From Aselliscus stoliczkanus (taxonomy: Eukaryota; Chordata; Mammalia; Chiroptera; Hipposideridae), in contig CM066728.1 in NCBI GenBank assembly GCA_033961575.1, positions 37,944,352-38,008,351 on the forward strand: 64,000 nucleotides of DNA. The letters run 5' to 3'. The position numbers were made by a program, and so were the translations under genes. Shown here piece after piece: positions 1 through 12,039 of the stretch (positions within the stretch are counted from its first letter, which is position 1; every line of letters starts with the position of its first letter). Under the pieces are notes generated by a model. It was given only the letters and a program-made list of their open reading frames with translations, was not told the DNA's origin and ran no database searches.

Positions 1-1799
1 TCTTCCAAACTTACTAAGTTCCTCCTTTGAAATTTACACCATTCAGTTTTACCAAGTCCTAGCTCAACTAGCTGTTACTTGTCTCCAAATCGTGCCCTCA
101 ATCTTCACTTACCCCCAGATCTTATTGTCTCACCCAACTCTTATCTTCCTCCATGGAGATTTTAACCTCTAGTCTTTCTCATCTCCAGAGACCCATTTGA
201 TCCAACTCCATTTCAACTACCCCTGCTATTGCCCATAGCCTGAACCCAAAACTATTTCATCTCTGCAATGTTAAGTTTTATATTCTATAGTTTTAGGCCA
301 TAACCTATTATATTCCATCTCTCTGGAGTTGTAACTGCTTCTATACCTACTCTTTGACCTCAAAGACATCTCCAGCCACCTACTGATCAAATTATATTTC
401 TTAAAATGTATCAGTCCTGCCTACATTCTCTCTCTTCTAAGGTGGCCACGCCACGTATCATCCAGAACTAGGATACTTTTAAGTATGAAAGGGATGACAT
501 TCTTTATTATGCCAGAAAAACAGGCATAGCCTAGACTTCCCAGGAAAACTGGACATATAGTTGTCCTACTTCTTTCCCCAGACATACTCATCAACTGACT
601 TCCCTTGGCTTTCTGTCTTTCTGCACTTGTACTAACAGCCTCCAAGCAGGACTCAATCCTCCTTCACTCCTCCTGGCCATGTTTTTAAGAGCTTAGCTAA
701 CTCCTACTAGGATTTCAAGATTGTGCTCATATCACCTCCTCCAGCCAGCCATCTCTGCCTCTGCAATTTGTTGTCATAGCACTCAGTAATGACAATATCC
801 TTTTCAAGATTATATCCTTGTTTCTCACACAGTAGGCATGTAAATATGCACCCATAGATGTACTCAATAAATCTTCAAGTTCTGATTTAATTATCCTTTC
901 TGTGTTTATTCTAAAATGCATTATATGAAAAATGATTCCTTTAATTTCATATAGATTAAACAAGTCCAAAAGAAGTACTTCTAAATTAACAAACAGTATT
1001 TAAGCCAATAAAAACCAGCAGTTGTTTTTCTTATCCTGAGCTTTTTATATTTTATCTCCTCATACATTTGATTGCTCTGGTTTCTGACTGTTATTCTCTG
1101 CTAGTTCTGTCCTCTAAGTAATTTTGGAATTACACGGAATGTAAGTAAAAATCAAAAGATAAGTAGGAAAAGCAAATTTTGAAACATGTATAGCAAATTA
1201 TCGTATTTTGAAAATTATACAAACATGATCATGTGTGTTCTTGAATAGATATATTTTAAAAGCCCAAACTGATACATAAACTTTTACAATTAACTACTTC
1301 TAAACAGTAAGATTTGGAATAATGGGGGGAAAATGCCACTTTCTACTTTACATACCTACCTCTAGTTTGCATTTTTATCATAAGCATGTATTCATCTTAT
1401 ACTGTAAAAAAATATATATATAAAAGAAAAATATCCAAAGAGATTTTTTTAAGACTGAGGATTAAGAAGACAAAAATAAAATTTCACAGATAGAATGTTT
1501 ATATTAAAAAATATTTCTCCTTCCAATATATTTGAATTATTTTTATTTAGAAAATGACAAAGGTATTTATATCATGATAGTTACTTCTGTGTAAAACATC
1601 CTAATTGTAGTTCCACTCATAGAATGTTCTAGTTTCCACTGAACAATTTCTTCCCTGTTCTATATCCCGGGCTCCTAAACCAATCTAGCTCTGACTAAGC
1701 ACCTCAACAATGAGTTGGTCTGACCACAGGTCCAACCATACTGTGGTTGGCCAGCAAAGGAATCTTTGTTTTTTCGCTCTACGTCTTAGAAAAAAGCTT
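1..1799. other. Unassigned AT-rich sequence
   Basis: No gene or clearly identifiable repeat was seen. Short frames on the minus strand (421-645, 727-969) have no recognisable domain and no splice context. The stretch around 110-200 reads weakly like an ancient LINE endonuclease segment (a GDFN-like tetrapeptide near 153-166, + strand), but this is too decayed to call. Confidence 0.4.
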
Positions 1800-1955
1800 T
1801 CATTCATTCATTTGTTGATTCATCCAGAAAGTATTTATTAAATGTCTGTAACAAGCCTGGCCCTGAGGAAGTCGTGAGTACACAGAGATAAAAAATACTG
1901 GTTGCAGCTTCGGGGAGCTTATTAGAGGAGAAGCAATTCTAACATATAATAATAA
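1800..1955 (-). repeat. L2-like LINE 3'-end fragment (antisense)
   Basis: The plus strand begins with repeated ATTC units and then resembles the antisense of an L2 3' end (stretch of the type TATTTATTAAATGTCTG followed by CAGAGATAAAAAATAC and GAGCTTATTAGAGGAG). It is a decayed ancient mammalian LINE remnant with no coding potential. The assignment is by remembered consensus only. Confidence 0.5.
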
Positions 1956-2590
1956 TTGCCACAAGGAACCCCTGTACAAAGTATAGTACAAGCACAGAAC
2001 AATGATCTAAGCCTGGCTGGTGCAAAAGGAAGGAAAGACTTCACAGATGTCCCTCAACCATCCAGTCTCTTCTCTGACACTTGCTCCCTTTCCTCTCAAC
2101 CAAAATATGACTCTCCAGACTTTGAAAGCACTGCTTAAAAGTTACCTCCTATTCCTTCCACCAAAAAAAACTCCATTTGTTCCTAAATGTCATGTAATTC
2201 TTAAAGAAAACCAACCAAATCTATGAAACTCAAAGGCAAGCAAGTAAGAAAAAAAGAGAACACTCAATGATTGAATGCCAGCTCCACGTAAGTACCAGAG
2301 AGAGCAGGTACTAAAATCTTTTCTCATGGTGCCTAGCTCTGGTTGTCTGTATTAACTTGCTTATAAATGACAAACACTTAGATTGCGACTGCTTTATAAT
2401 GCCCACAGCCACTAGATATATATTCCCAGGCATAACTAACTGGCCAGAAGGTGGGGCTGGGTATTGGTGCGTAGGGAAGGAACTCCTGCAGGCTTCTGTT
2501 GTTTTAAATGAATTTCAATAGGTAACTAGTGCCAGTGGATCAAATATAACATAAATTTCCTAGTTTTCTTACTTTTAACTTAATGCAACC
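1956..2590. other. Unassigned sequence
   Basis: AT-rich spacer between the L2-like fragment and the first L1. Two short overlapping frames (1956-2138 and 2020-2226) show no domain. Nothing else was recognised. Confidence 0.4.
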
Positions 2591-3417
2591 GAATGTTAAG
2601 GCCTCAGCTGATGTATATTTAAAGTTGGAAAACTATGAGCTTATTTTTCAGGAGAAACTTTGCAGGCCAGAAGGGAATGAGATGATACATTCAAAGTGCC
2701 TGAAACAAAATCTTCAAACAACGAATACAGTAAGGTTATCAATCAGAATTGAAGGAGAGATAGAGTTTTACAAAACAGCAAAAACTAAGGGAGTTCACCA
2801 CCACTACATGGGTCTTACAACCAATGTTAAAGGGACTTCTTCAACTTGAAAACAAAGGATACTAATCAGTAACAAGAAAACATTAAGTAAAAAGAGTTCA
2901 CTGGTAAAGGTAAAAATATAGTAAAGGTGGCAAACTAGTCAATTACAAAGCTAATACAAAGGTTAAAAGACGGAAGTAGTAAAAATAACTACAACTACAA
3001 AAATCAGTTAAGGATACACAAAATAAAAAGATATATATAACATGTGGGATCAATAACATGAAGCATGAGAAGCAGGGAGTAAAAACATAGAGTTCTACAA
3101 GTGTGTCCATACTTAACTTGCTTTCAACTTAAAATATACTGGAATATATAAGGGATAATATATGTGAGCCTCATTATAACCACAAAGCAAAAACCTAGAG
3201 TACAGACACAAAAGATAGCAAAAATGGAAACTACACATAGAAGAAAGTCATCAGACCACAAGGAAAGAGATGACACAAACAGAGAAGAAGACAGCCAGAA
3301 AACAATTAAGAAAATGCCAATAAGTACGCACCTATCTATAACTGCTTTAAATTTAAATGGACTAAATTTTCCAATTAAAAGACATAGAGTAGCTGAATGA
3401 ATAAAAAACAAGACCCA

Positions 3418-3880
3418 GGGCCGGCCAAGTGGCGCGTTGGTTAAGAGCTGGCTTGGGATGCCAGCAGCCCCAGTTCGGATCCCACATATGAGGGCCAGTG
3501 ACACTGCCCTCTACAGCTAAGATGGTGAACAACTGCTCCACCTGGAGCTGGGCTGCTGTGAGTCCCCGGGGACAGCACAGCTGCAGCCCCTGCTGCAGTG
3601 GGCTGCCATAGGCTGCAGTGAGTGGCCGGCAGCCAGCACGAGAAGCTGGCAGCCATTGTGAGCTGCCAAGAGCCACTGAGAGTGGTTGCCCAGAGGACGG
3701 CCACCGATCTGCCTCACTCCAGAAGAGCACAATGACGATACCAACATGGGCCAGTGAAGCGATGTCCTCCACAACTAGACTGAAGAACAAAAGGACAACA
3801 ACTTGTCTGTTCTCCTTCCCCGGATCCCTAACGCTGTTCCCCACCCCCAATTCCCCAATAAAACCTTTAAAAAAAAAACA
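3418..3880 (+). mobile_element. Long composite tRNA-derived SINE (copy 1)
   Basis: The head GGGCCGGCCAAGTGGCGCG is tRNA-like, with a B-box-like GGTTCGGATCC equivalent at about 3472-3482. A GC-rich body of about 350 bp follows and ends in two tandem CTGTTCCCC...CCCCA units, AATAAAA and an A-rich tail. It is inserted in the ORF2 endonuclease of the older L1. Its right boundary is blurred because the A-tail merges with host sequence. Confidence 0.85.
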
Positions 3881-4689
3881 AAACAATACCCATCAATACC
3901 ATCAATATGCTGTCTACAAGAGATTCATTTCAATTATAAGGACACATACAGACTAAAAATGAAGAGATAGAAAAAGATATTTTATACAAATGGAAACCAA
4001 AAGAAATCTAGAATTAGCTATACTTAAACGAAATAGACTATAAAACAAAGACTTTAATAAAAGACAAAAGTAGACATTTTATAATGATAAAAGGATCAAT
4101 CCAACAAAAAGATATAGCATTTGTAAATATATACATACTCAACATAAGAGCATCTAAATATGTAAAGCAAATATTAACAGACATAAAGGGGAAAAATGAA
4201 CAGCAATACAATAATAGTAGGAGACTTTAAATACCCCATTTACATCAGTAGATAGATCATGTAGACATAAAATTAATAAGGAAATACTGGCCTTAAACAA
4301 CACTTTAGACTTTGTGGACTTAATAAATATATGCAAAACATTCCATCCTAAAGCCACACAATATACATTCTTCTCAAGTGCACATGAAACATTCTTTAGA
4401 CTAGATCATATATTAGACCACAAAACAAACCTCAATAAACTTCAGAAGACTGAAATTATATCAAGTATGTACCCAGACCACAATGGTATGAAACTGGAAA
4501 TCACACAAAAAGAAAATTGAAAAGTAACAAATATGTGGAGATTAAACAACATGCTACTGAACAAACAATAGGTCAATAAAGATATTAAAGGGAAAACTGA
4601 AAAATCCCTCAAGAATTTCATTTCCAAATGAAAATGGAAATACAACATTCCAAATATCTATGGGCAGTGGCATAAAGAGTTCTATATGG

Positions 4690-5120
4690 GGCCGGGCTAG
4701 TGGCACATTGGTTAAGAGCTGGCTTGGGATGCCAGCGGCGCCGGTTCGGATCCCACATATGAGGGCCAGTGACACTGCCCTCTACAGCTAACAACAGCTC
4801 CACCTGGAGCTGGGCTGTGCGAGCCCCGGTGACGGTGTAGGCTGCAGCCCCTGCTGCAGTGGGCTGCCATAGGCTACAGTGAGTGGCCGGCAACCAGCGT
4901 GAGTGGCTGGCAGCCAGCGTGAGCTGCCAAGAGCCGCGGTGAGCAACCATCCAGAGGCCAGCGACTGATCTGCCTAATCCGGGAAGAGCGCAATGACGAC
5001 ACCAACATGGGCCAGTGAAGCAACGCCCTCCACAACTAGACTGAAGAGCAAAAAGACAGCAACTTGTCTGTTCCCCTCCCACGATTCCCCAATAAAATCT
5101 TAATAAATAAATTTTAAAAA
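4690..5120 (+). mobile_element. Long composite tRNA-derived SINE (copy 2)
   Basis: Flanked by a 14-bp target duplication, AGAGTTCTAYATGG, at 4676-4689 and 5121-5134 (one mismatch), which fixes both ends. It has the tRNA-like head, GC-rich body and AATAAAA tail, but only one copy of the terminal CCCC-rich unit, unlike copy 1. It sits inside the L1 ORF2 pseudogene. Confidence 0.92.
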
Positions 5121-6041
5121 AGAGTTCTACATGGGCAGTTCATATCAATACAGGCCTACTTTAGGAAACAAGAAAAATCTCAAATCGCAAATAAACAATC
5201 TAACCTTACACCTAAAGAAAACTAGAAAAAGAAGAACAAATGAAGCTCAAAGATAATAGAATGAAGAAAATAATATAAAGAGCAAAGCAAAAATAAATGA
5301 AATACAGACTTAAAAAAAAATAAAAATAATAGAGTCAATGAAACTAACAGCGGGTTCTTTGAAAACATAAACAAAATCAACAGACCTTTAGCAAGACTCA
5401 CCAAGAAAGAGAGAAGCCTTAAATAAATAAAATTAGAAAGAGAAGTTACAACTGATACCACAGAAATTCAAAAGATCCTAAGAGGCTACTATAAATAATT
5501 AGACCACAAATAATTGCACAACTTACAAGAATGCATAAATTCCTAGAAACACCCACTCTTCCAAGACTGAATCATAAAAAAAAAAAAAAATTGAGCTACT
5601 ACTAGTAAGGAGATTGAATCAATAATAAAGAAAACAAACCAACAAACAAAAAACAACAAAAATCAAACCACCTCCTAGCAAACAAAGTCCAGAATCAAAT
5701 GACTTCACTGGTGAATTCTACTAAACATCCTTCTTAAACTCTTCCAAAAAACAGAATAAGAGGGAACACTTCCAAACTCACTTTATCAAACTCATTTTAT
5801 AAGTTCAGCCATTACCCTGATAACCAGACAAGAATACCACAAAACAAACAAAAAATTAGAAGCCAATATACCTGATGAACATAGATGCAAAATGCCTAAA
5901 CAAAATATTAGCAAATGAAGTGCAACAATACATTAAAAGGATCATCTACTATGATCAAGTGAGATTTATTCCAGGGATGCAAGGATGATTTAACAGCTGC
6001 AACTCAATCAACATAATACACCAATTAACAAATGAAGCACA

Positions 6042-6150
6042 GGGCCGACCGAGTGGCGCGGTGGTTAAGCGCTGGCTTGGGAAGCCAGCAGCCCCGGTTC
6101 AGGTCCCACATATGAGGGCCAGTGACACTGCCCTCAAAAAAAAAGAAAAA
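6042..6150 (+). mobile_element. Short tRNA-derived SINE (head only)
   Basis: A perfect 15-bp target duplication, AACAAATGAAGCACA, lies at 6027-6041 and 6151-6165. The element holds only the tRNA-like head, ending at CACTGCCCTC plus an A-rich tail; the long body is absent. The head contains an 8-bp self-complementary stem, GCTGGCTT/AAGCCAGC, that fits a tRNA anticodon arm. Confidence 0.93.
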
Positions 6151-6576
6151 AACAAATGAAGCACAAAAATCATATGGTCATCTCAATAGATGCAGAAAAA
6201 GCATTTGACAATATCTATTTATGATAACTCTCAAAAAGTGAGTATAGAGGGAACACACCTCAACATAATAAAGGCCATATATGACAAACCCACAACTAAC
6301 AAGATACTCAATGATGGAAAACTGAAAGCTTTTTCTCTAAGAACAAGACAAGGATGCCCACTCTTGTCACTGTTATTCAACATAGACTTGGAAGTCCTAG
6401 CCAGAGCAAATAGGCAAGAAAAAGAAATAAAATTCATCCAAATCGTAAATGAAGAACTAAACCTATCATTATTTGCAGGTGACATGATACTATAATAGAA
6501 AACCCTAAAGCCTCCACCAAAAAAATGTTAGCAGTGATAAATAAATTCAGTAAAGTTTCAGGATACAAAATTAATA

Positions 6577-6656
6577 TTGGGTTGTCGGAAAAGTCATGAC
6601 GCATTTTTGCAATGAAAAACATAGAAAAATACGTTATGACTTTTCCAACAACCCAA
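6577..6656. mobile_element. 80-bp mariner-type MITE (copy A)
   Basis: The terminal inverted repeats start TTGGGTTGTC and end GACAACCCAA-like, with about 25 bp of imperfect pairing. The element is exactly 80 bp and is flanked by TA at 6575-6576 and 6657-6658, the expected Tc1/mariner target duplication. It has no coding capacity. It interrupts L1 ORF2, so it inserted after that L1. A second copy lies at 11961-12039. Confidence 0.85.
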
Positions 6657-6847
6657 TATATAGAAAACCGTGGCATTTCTATACACTAATAACAAACTAT
6701 CAGGGAGAGAAATTAAGAAAACTATCCCATTTACAATTGCATCAAAAAGAACAAAATACCTAGGTATTAATTTAACCAAGAAGGTAAAAGACCTGTACAC
6801 TGCCAACTATAAGATATTAATGAAAGAAATTGAAGAAGATACAAATA

Positions 6848-7007
6848 GGGCCGGCCAAATGGCTCAGTTGGTTAAGAGCTTGCTCAAGAGTGCGAGCTGA
6901 GCTCTGAGCAACGGTGGTTCGATTCAATGCCAGCCAGAGCTGAGTTGCCATTGAGCTGCCAACAGGTGGCAGGATGGCTCAGCTAAAAAAAAAAAAAAAA
7001 AAAAAAA
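6848..7007 (+). mobile_element. tRNA-derived SINE, second family (GGCTCAG type)
   Basis: A perfect 14-bp target duplication, AGAAGATACAAATA, lies at 6834-6847 and 7008-7021. The head has GGCTCAGTTGGTTAAGAGC (A-box-like) and GGTTCGATTC (B-box-like). The body ends GGATGGCTCAGCT before a pure A tail of about 24 nt. The body differs from the long composite family. The long, clean tail suggests recent insertion. Confidence 0.92.
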
Positions 7008-7779
7008 AGAAGATACAAATAAATAGGAAGATAGTCCATTCTCAAAGATTGGAAAAATTAATATTGTTAAAATGGCCATACTCAAAAGCAATCTACAAAT
7101 TCAATACAATCCTCATTGAAATTCCAATGGCATTTTTCACAGAAATAGAACAAATACTTCGAAAATTTATATGGAACCACAAAAGACCTCAAATAGCCAA
7201 AAGAACATTGAGAAAAAAGAACAAAACTAGAGGTATCACCCTCCCTGATTTCAAACTATATTACAAAGCTAAAGTAATCAAAACAATATGATATTGGCAT
7301 AAAAACAAACACAGAGATCAATGGAACAGGATACAGAGCCCAGAAATAAATCCACACAGCTATGGTCAACTAATTTATGACAAAGGAACCAAGAATATAG
7401 ACAGAATGGGGAAAGAACAGTCTCTTCAATAAATGGTACTGAAAAAACTAGACAGTCACAAGCAAAAGAGTAAAACTGTACCACTAGCTCATAGCATACA
7501 CAAAAATTAACTCATTATGGATTAAACACTTGAATGTAAGACCTCAAATCATAAAATCCCTAGAAGAAAACGTACTGTACTAAGCGCCTTGACACTGGCC
7601 TTAGCAATATTTTTTGGATATGGTTCCAAAGGCAAGGGAAACCAAAGGAAAAATAAACAAATGGGACTATAACAAACTAAAAAGCTTCTGCACAATGAAG
7701 GAAACCATCAATAAAACAAAAAAGTAACCAACTGAATGGGAGAATATATTTGCAAATTATATATCCAATAAGGGGTTAA

Positions 7780-7838
7780 TATGCAATATACTCATATATA
7801 AAAAATTCACATAATTGTATATAAAAAATTCACGTAAC
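7780..7838. repeat. Short tandem duplication (TATATAAAAAATTCAC unit)
   Basis: The motif TATATAAAAAATTCAC occurs twice about 28 bp apart within the L1 ORF2 remnant. It is a local duplication of no evident function. Confidence 0.5.
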
Positions 7839-8573
7839 TCAAACCAAAAATACAAAGAACCCGATTAAAAATTAGGCAGAGAATATGAATAGACTTTTTT
7901 TTTTCAAAGAAGACATACAGATGTCCAATAGGCACACGAGAAGATGTTCAACATCATTAATTATCTGGGAAATGCAAATCAAAACCATAATGAGCTATCA
8001 CCTCACACCTGTTAAAATGGCTATTATCAGAAAGACAAGAAATAACTGTTGGAGAGGATGTGGAAAAAAGGAACCCCTGTACACTGTTGGTGGGAATGTA
8101 AACTGGTGCAGCCACTATGGAAATACAATATGGAGATTCCTCAAAAATTTAAAAGTATAACTACCATAGGACCCAGCTACTCCACTTCTGGTTATTTATC
8201 CAAAGAATATGAAAACACTAATTCAAAAAGATAAATGCACCCCTATGTTTATTGCAGCGATATTTACAACAGTCAAAATAGGTATGTGTGTGTATGTATA
8301 TTTATATGTGTATAAATATATACAAAATGGAATAACCAGATGCTTTCGTTTACATGTGAAACCTAAAAAGAAAAAAGAAAATTAAAGGTACAGAGAACAG
8401 ATTGGTGGTTGCCACAGGGGAAAGAGGATGGGAGGACGACAAAATGGATAGAAGGGATCAACTGTATGGTGACAGAGGTAACTACACTTACAGTGCTGAA
8501 CACTACATAGTAATGTATGCCTGAAATATATATAATCTTGTATACAAATTTTACCACAATTAAAAATGGTTGA

Positions 8574-9012
8574 GGGCCGGCCGAGTGGCGCATTAGTTAA
8601 GTGCTGGTTTTGGGATGCCAGCGGCCCCGGTTCGGATCCCACATGAGGGCCAGTGACACTGCCCTCTACAGCTAACAACAGCTCCACCTGGAGCTGGGCT
8701 GTGCAAGCCCCGGTGATGGTGTGGGCTGCAGCCCCGGCTGCAGTGGGCTGCCATAGGCTACAGTGAGTGGCTGACAGCCAGCGTGAGTGGCTGGCAGCTG
8801 GCGTGAGCTGCCAATAGCCGCGGTGAGCGACATCCAGAGGCCAGCGACCGATCTGCCTCATCCGAGAAGAGCGCAATGACGATACCAACAGTGAAGCAAC
8901 ATCCTCCGCAACTAAACTGAAGAACAAAAAGACAGCAACTTGTCTGTTCCCCTTCCCCGATTCCCAACGCTGTTCCCCTCTGCCAATTCCCCAATAAAAT
9001 CTTAAAAAAAAA
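8574..9012 (+). mobile_element. Long composite tRNA-derived SINE (copy 3)
   Basis: A perfect 12-bp target duplication, AAAAATGGTTGA, lies at 8562-8573 and 9013-9024, placing the insertion in the 3' UTR of the old L1. It shares diagnostic changes with the copy at 60151: GGTTTTGGGATGCCAGC in the head and deletion of ATGGGCC before AGTGAAGCAAC. The tail has two CCCC-rich units and AATAAAA. Its antisense strand gives a 267-codon frame that is a shadow, not a gene. Confidence 0.93.
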
Positions 9013-9056
9013 AAAAAATGGTTGAAATGATATTTTAAAAAAAAAGAAAGAAAGAA

Positions 9057-9680
9057 ACTTGGAATGACCAATTTTATCTCAGGCAACCTCAGAGAATTTG
9101 AAGGAAAAAGCAAATTGTCAATAAATTTTGGATGAATAATGTTAGAAGAAACCATGCAATTCCCAAACAGATATTCAGTATACACAAACTATCTCCCTTA
9201 AAGAACAATATATATCATAAAAAAACAAGAAGAGAATAAAGAAACATAGAATCAAATGCAATGTATGAAATCTAATTGAATCCTATATCCAAAAAACTAA
9301 AAATAAAATTTTTTTAGGGATAATTGGGGATACCTAAATAAGCACGATTATATTAAATAATTATTAAACTAATGTTAAATTCTTATATGTGATAGTGATA
9401 TTATAATCATTCAAAAATTATACATATTAGAATATACATGCTAAAAAACGTATCATCATCATCTTTTTAATAAAGTTTCAAATGACTTTAAAAAATACAT
9501 AAATATTTATTTATATAAAAATATATTTCTCTCCAAATAGAGATAATGGGGAAAAGTATTAACAGTGAGCCGAACATTTTCAAAATAAAATATTGAAGGG
9601 ATGGGAAGACAGAAAGCATGAGAGGAGGCCAGTCTGACTGAGGCTCAAAGAGTAAACTCAGCACTAATCTCAGCAAACGT
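9057..9680. other. Unassigned AT-rich sequence
   Basis: No repeat or gene recognised. The minus-strand frame at 9488-9676 has no identifiable domain. Confidence 0.35.
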
Positions 9681-9682
9681 GG

Positions 9683-9775
9683 AAACCAGCTGCATGATCG
9701 TGGGCAGCTCGCAGGACCTTTCTAGGTCTCAGCTGAAAGAGAAGGCAGTGAATGATCTCTAAGGCCCTTCTACTT
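9683..9775 (+). repeat. MIR SINE fragment
   Basis: The order of words GGAAACCAGCTGCATGAT, GGGCAGCTCGCAGGACCT and TGAATGATCTCTAAGGCCC matches the central part of a MIR element (ancient tRNA-derived SINE mobilised by L2). Assigned by remembered consensus. Confidence 0.55.
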
Positions 9776-10648
9776 CTTCTCAGCTCTAGAACTCAAAAGA
9801 TAACCATATGCAAAGTAGGAATATTCATTAGACTGCTAAAGAAATAAAATAAAATATTTAAAATAGCTAGCCAAGGACCTGTCACACAGAACAAAAACAA
9901 TAAATATGAACTCCTCTCTTTTGAGAAAATTCTTCAGGGAAGAAAACAAAAGAAGCATGATGGTGTGAGAGGTCCCCCAGGTCTCTCCCCTTGAAGTGAA
10001 AACACACTGAACAGCTATAATGCAACAAAGGATTCCCAGCTCAACACTCAAACATGTCTGATAGATCCTCACATTGAAACATCTGAAGGTGGAGAATCAG
10101 CTCAAACAGGAGAGGAGGGAAAGAAGAGCAGAGACGGGTGACATGGATGCAGCCCAGAGCTCACTGAGGGTCTCAGGCCAGGGGAAGATCAGCCCTGAGT
10201 TGCAGAGAGATGGAGTGAGCATTCCTGCCTGACTGGTCGGCATAAGCTGGGGTTGGGCCCAGTAACCAGGGCAGGGATGGAGCACAGAGGTGCTATGTGG
10301 CAGCTGTGATCTGGAGGCCGCCAAGCAGAAAAACAAAACCACAGAGCCTGACTGCCTCCCCTCACGGTCCCAGAGCTATCAGTGGGCCCCAGAAGAGGCT
10401 GTGTTAGTGGATGTCAGGTTTCAGAACAGACTCTTCGCAGCCCTGAGAACTGGAGAGGAGAAAGCGTTTCTCTCTGAGCAGCACAGGCACAGGGCATCTG
10501 ATCCCAGTGACAGGAGTGGAGATATAAGGGTGGGTGAGGCAGCTGAGGTCGGGCAGCTGCCATTACTGGGAGAAGAACAAAGCCACAAATCCAGGAACCG
10601 ACTCCCAGTTCACTCCTCCCCACCCGTCCCTGCTGATCCAAGTGGTGG

Positions 10649-10662
10649 TGGGGGGGGGGGGG
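10649..10662. repeat. G-run
   Basis: A run of 12 or more G residues in the L1 5' UTR remnant. It is a likely site of length polymorphism or assembly error. Confidence 0.6.
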
Positions 10663-10935
10663 TTACCTGGGATACCTTGGGCAGTCCAGCACAGCCAGCA
10701 GTGTCTGGTGGCAGGGGGCAGCTCTGAGATTTCATGGGCTCAGAACCCCATTGCTCACCACATTCCCCATGGGGGTAGCACTCTAAGACCAAGGTAACCT
10801 CATCACAGAGGAAACACCCAGCTCCCTAGGGAATGCAGGGCATTTCCCACTGCCCAAAAAGATCTGAGAAGCTGGAGCAGTGCAAGAGAAAATTTCAAAA
10901 CTTGTGCTTCAGTGCCCCCTACTGGAAAGACTCTT

Positions 10936-10985
10936 CTTATCACCCTACTGAATAGAGACTCTTATCACCCTACTGAATAGAGAAG
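10936..10985. repeat. 25-bp tandem duplication in L1 5' UTR
   Basis: The unit beginning CTTATCACCCTACTGAATAG occurs twice in direct tandem (starts 10936 and 10961). It lies shortly upstream of the ORF1 start and is probably a replication-slippage product. Confidence 0.8.
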
Positions 10986-11036
10986 TGAAGAAAGCAGATT
11001 CCATACCCATATAAGCCTAGGCAATGAAATAATCCA

Positions 11037-11945
11037 TTGAATACCGTGAATAACCAAGACAACAAGGCAGCTCAAAAAGAAAATGAAAAATCTCCAGAAA
11101 ATAAACTTAAAGACATGGAAATATGTAATTTAAATGACAGAGAATTCAAGATTACAGTTCTGAAAAAACTCAACGAGATACAAGAAAACTCAGATAGGCA
11201 GTTTAATGAAATCAGAAATAAAGTCAATGAACAAAAAGAGTATTTTACCAAGGAGATTAAGACTTTAAAAAAGAAGCAAATAGAAATTCTGTAGCTAAAG
11301 AACTCAATAAAAAAGATAAAGAATGCACTAGTGAGCTTAAGAAATAGAGCTGATCACATAAAAGAAAGAATTAGTAATCTTAAAGATAGAAACCTAGAAA
11401 TGACACAGATGGAAGGAGACACCTGAGAGTAAACAAAAAAAAAAATAGAAAGAAAGAACTCTATGAGAACTGACTCTATCAGAAAGATTAATATATGATT
11501 AATACATATACCAAAAGGAGAAGAAAGGGAGAAGGGAACAGAGAATGTATTGAAACAAATAGTCAATAAGAACTTCCCAAACCTATGGAAAGAACTGCAT
11601 TCTCGAATCCAAGAAACAAACAGAACACCTAATTTTCTCAATCCAAAAAGGCCTCCTCCAAGACACATTATATTAAAACTGTCAAAAATTAATGACAAAG
11701 AAAGAATTCTCAAGGCAGTCCAGGAAAGGAAGACAGTAACCTATAAAGGAAATCCCATTAGATTATGATTGGATTTTTGAGCAGAAAGCCTACAAGCTAG
11801 GAGAGAATGGTATCAAATATTCAAACTATTGAAAGAGAGAAATTACCAGACAGGAATAATCTGAAGCAGAAATAAAGACTTTTAAGCATACAGAAGCTGA
11901 GGGAATTTACCACCACAAGATCTGCATTATAGGAAATACTGAAAG
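11037..11945 (+). pseudogene. L1 ORF1 (RNA-binding chaperone) pseudogene
   Basis: L1 ORF1p is the trimeric RNA-binding partner of ORF2p. The first frame (11037-11294, about 85 codons) is lysine- and glutamate-rich and fits the coiled coil. After a stop at 11292-11294 the RRM and C-terminal parts are readable in another frame, including NFPNLWKEL (about 11571-11597), RPPPRHIILKLSK (about 11650-11690) and ERKTVTYKGNPIRL (about 11725-11766). Later text reads like GLGENGIK near 11800 but is off frame. The copy is inactive. Confidence 0.85.
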
Positions 11946-11960
11946 GGAGTTGGTATTATG

Positions 11961-12039
11961 TTGGGTTGTCAGAAAAATCATGATGCATATTTGCAACAAA
12001 AAACAGAAAAAATATGTCATGACTTTTCTGACAACCGAA
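11961..12039. mobile_element. 79-bp mariner-type MITE (copy B)
   Basis: It has the same termini as the element at 6577-6656: TTGGGTTGTC on the left and an imperfect complement ending ACAACCGAA on the right. It carries several CpG-decay and point differences from copy A. TA follows at 12040-12041; the left flank is TG, presumably a mutated TA. It lies just 3' of the L1 ORF1 remnant. Confidence 0.82.

Larger units (their letters stand above)
3314..8160 (+). pseudogene. L1 ORF2 (endonuclease-reverse transcriptase) pseudogene, multiply interrupted
   Basis: This is the remnant of the L1 enzyme that nicks DNA and reverse-transcribes its RNA at the target. Readable parts in order are: N-terminal endonuclease start (3314-3400), endonuclease C-terminal half with an SSAHETFFRLDHIL-like stretch (about 4314-4520), linker and RT finger (about 5200-6000), RT palm (6190-6495), thumb (6670-6850, 7050-7290) and C-terminal cysteine-rich domain (about 7885-8160). 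Multiple stops, frameshifts and SINE insertions separate the pieces, and the RT palm has FAGD instead of FADD. Identity rests on close resemblance to known mammalian L1 ORF2 text. Confidence 0.85.
2600..9056 (+). mobile_element. Old L1 LINE, 5'-truncated in ORF1, interrupted by five SINEs and a MITE
   Basis: The element starts in the C-terminal part of ORF1 (the codons for LQARR-like text near 2660 and the GLTTNVKGTSST-like end near 2815-2848). ORF2 follows from an ATG at 3314, whose first codons read MPISTHLSI. It hits a stop within 30 codons and is then split by insertions at 3418, 4690, 6042, 6577, 6848 and 8574. Reverse-transcriptase segments are readable at 6190-6495, but the catalytic FADD motif is FAGD here, so one catalytic aspartate is lost. 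The cysteine-rich C-terminal ORF2 motif is recognisable near 8040-8120, and the 3' UTR runs to an A-rich tail ending about 9056. The copy is clearly dead. The 5' boundary is uncertain by about 50 bp. Confidence 0.88.

Noticed and set aside
8382..9185. 267-codon minus-strand frame
   Set aside because: It is the antisense of a long SINE (8574-9012) plus flanking L1 3' sequence; related frames occur at every other long SINE copy.
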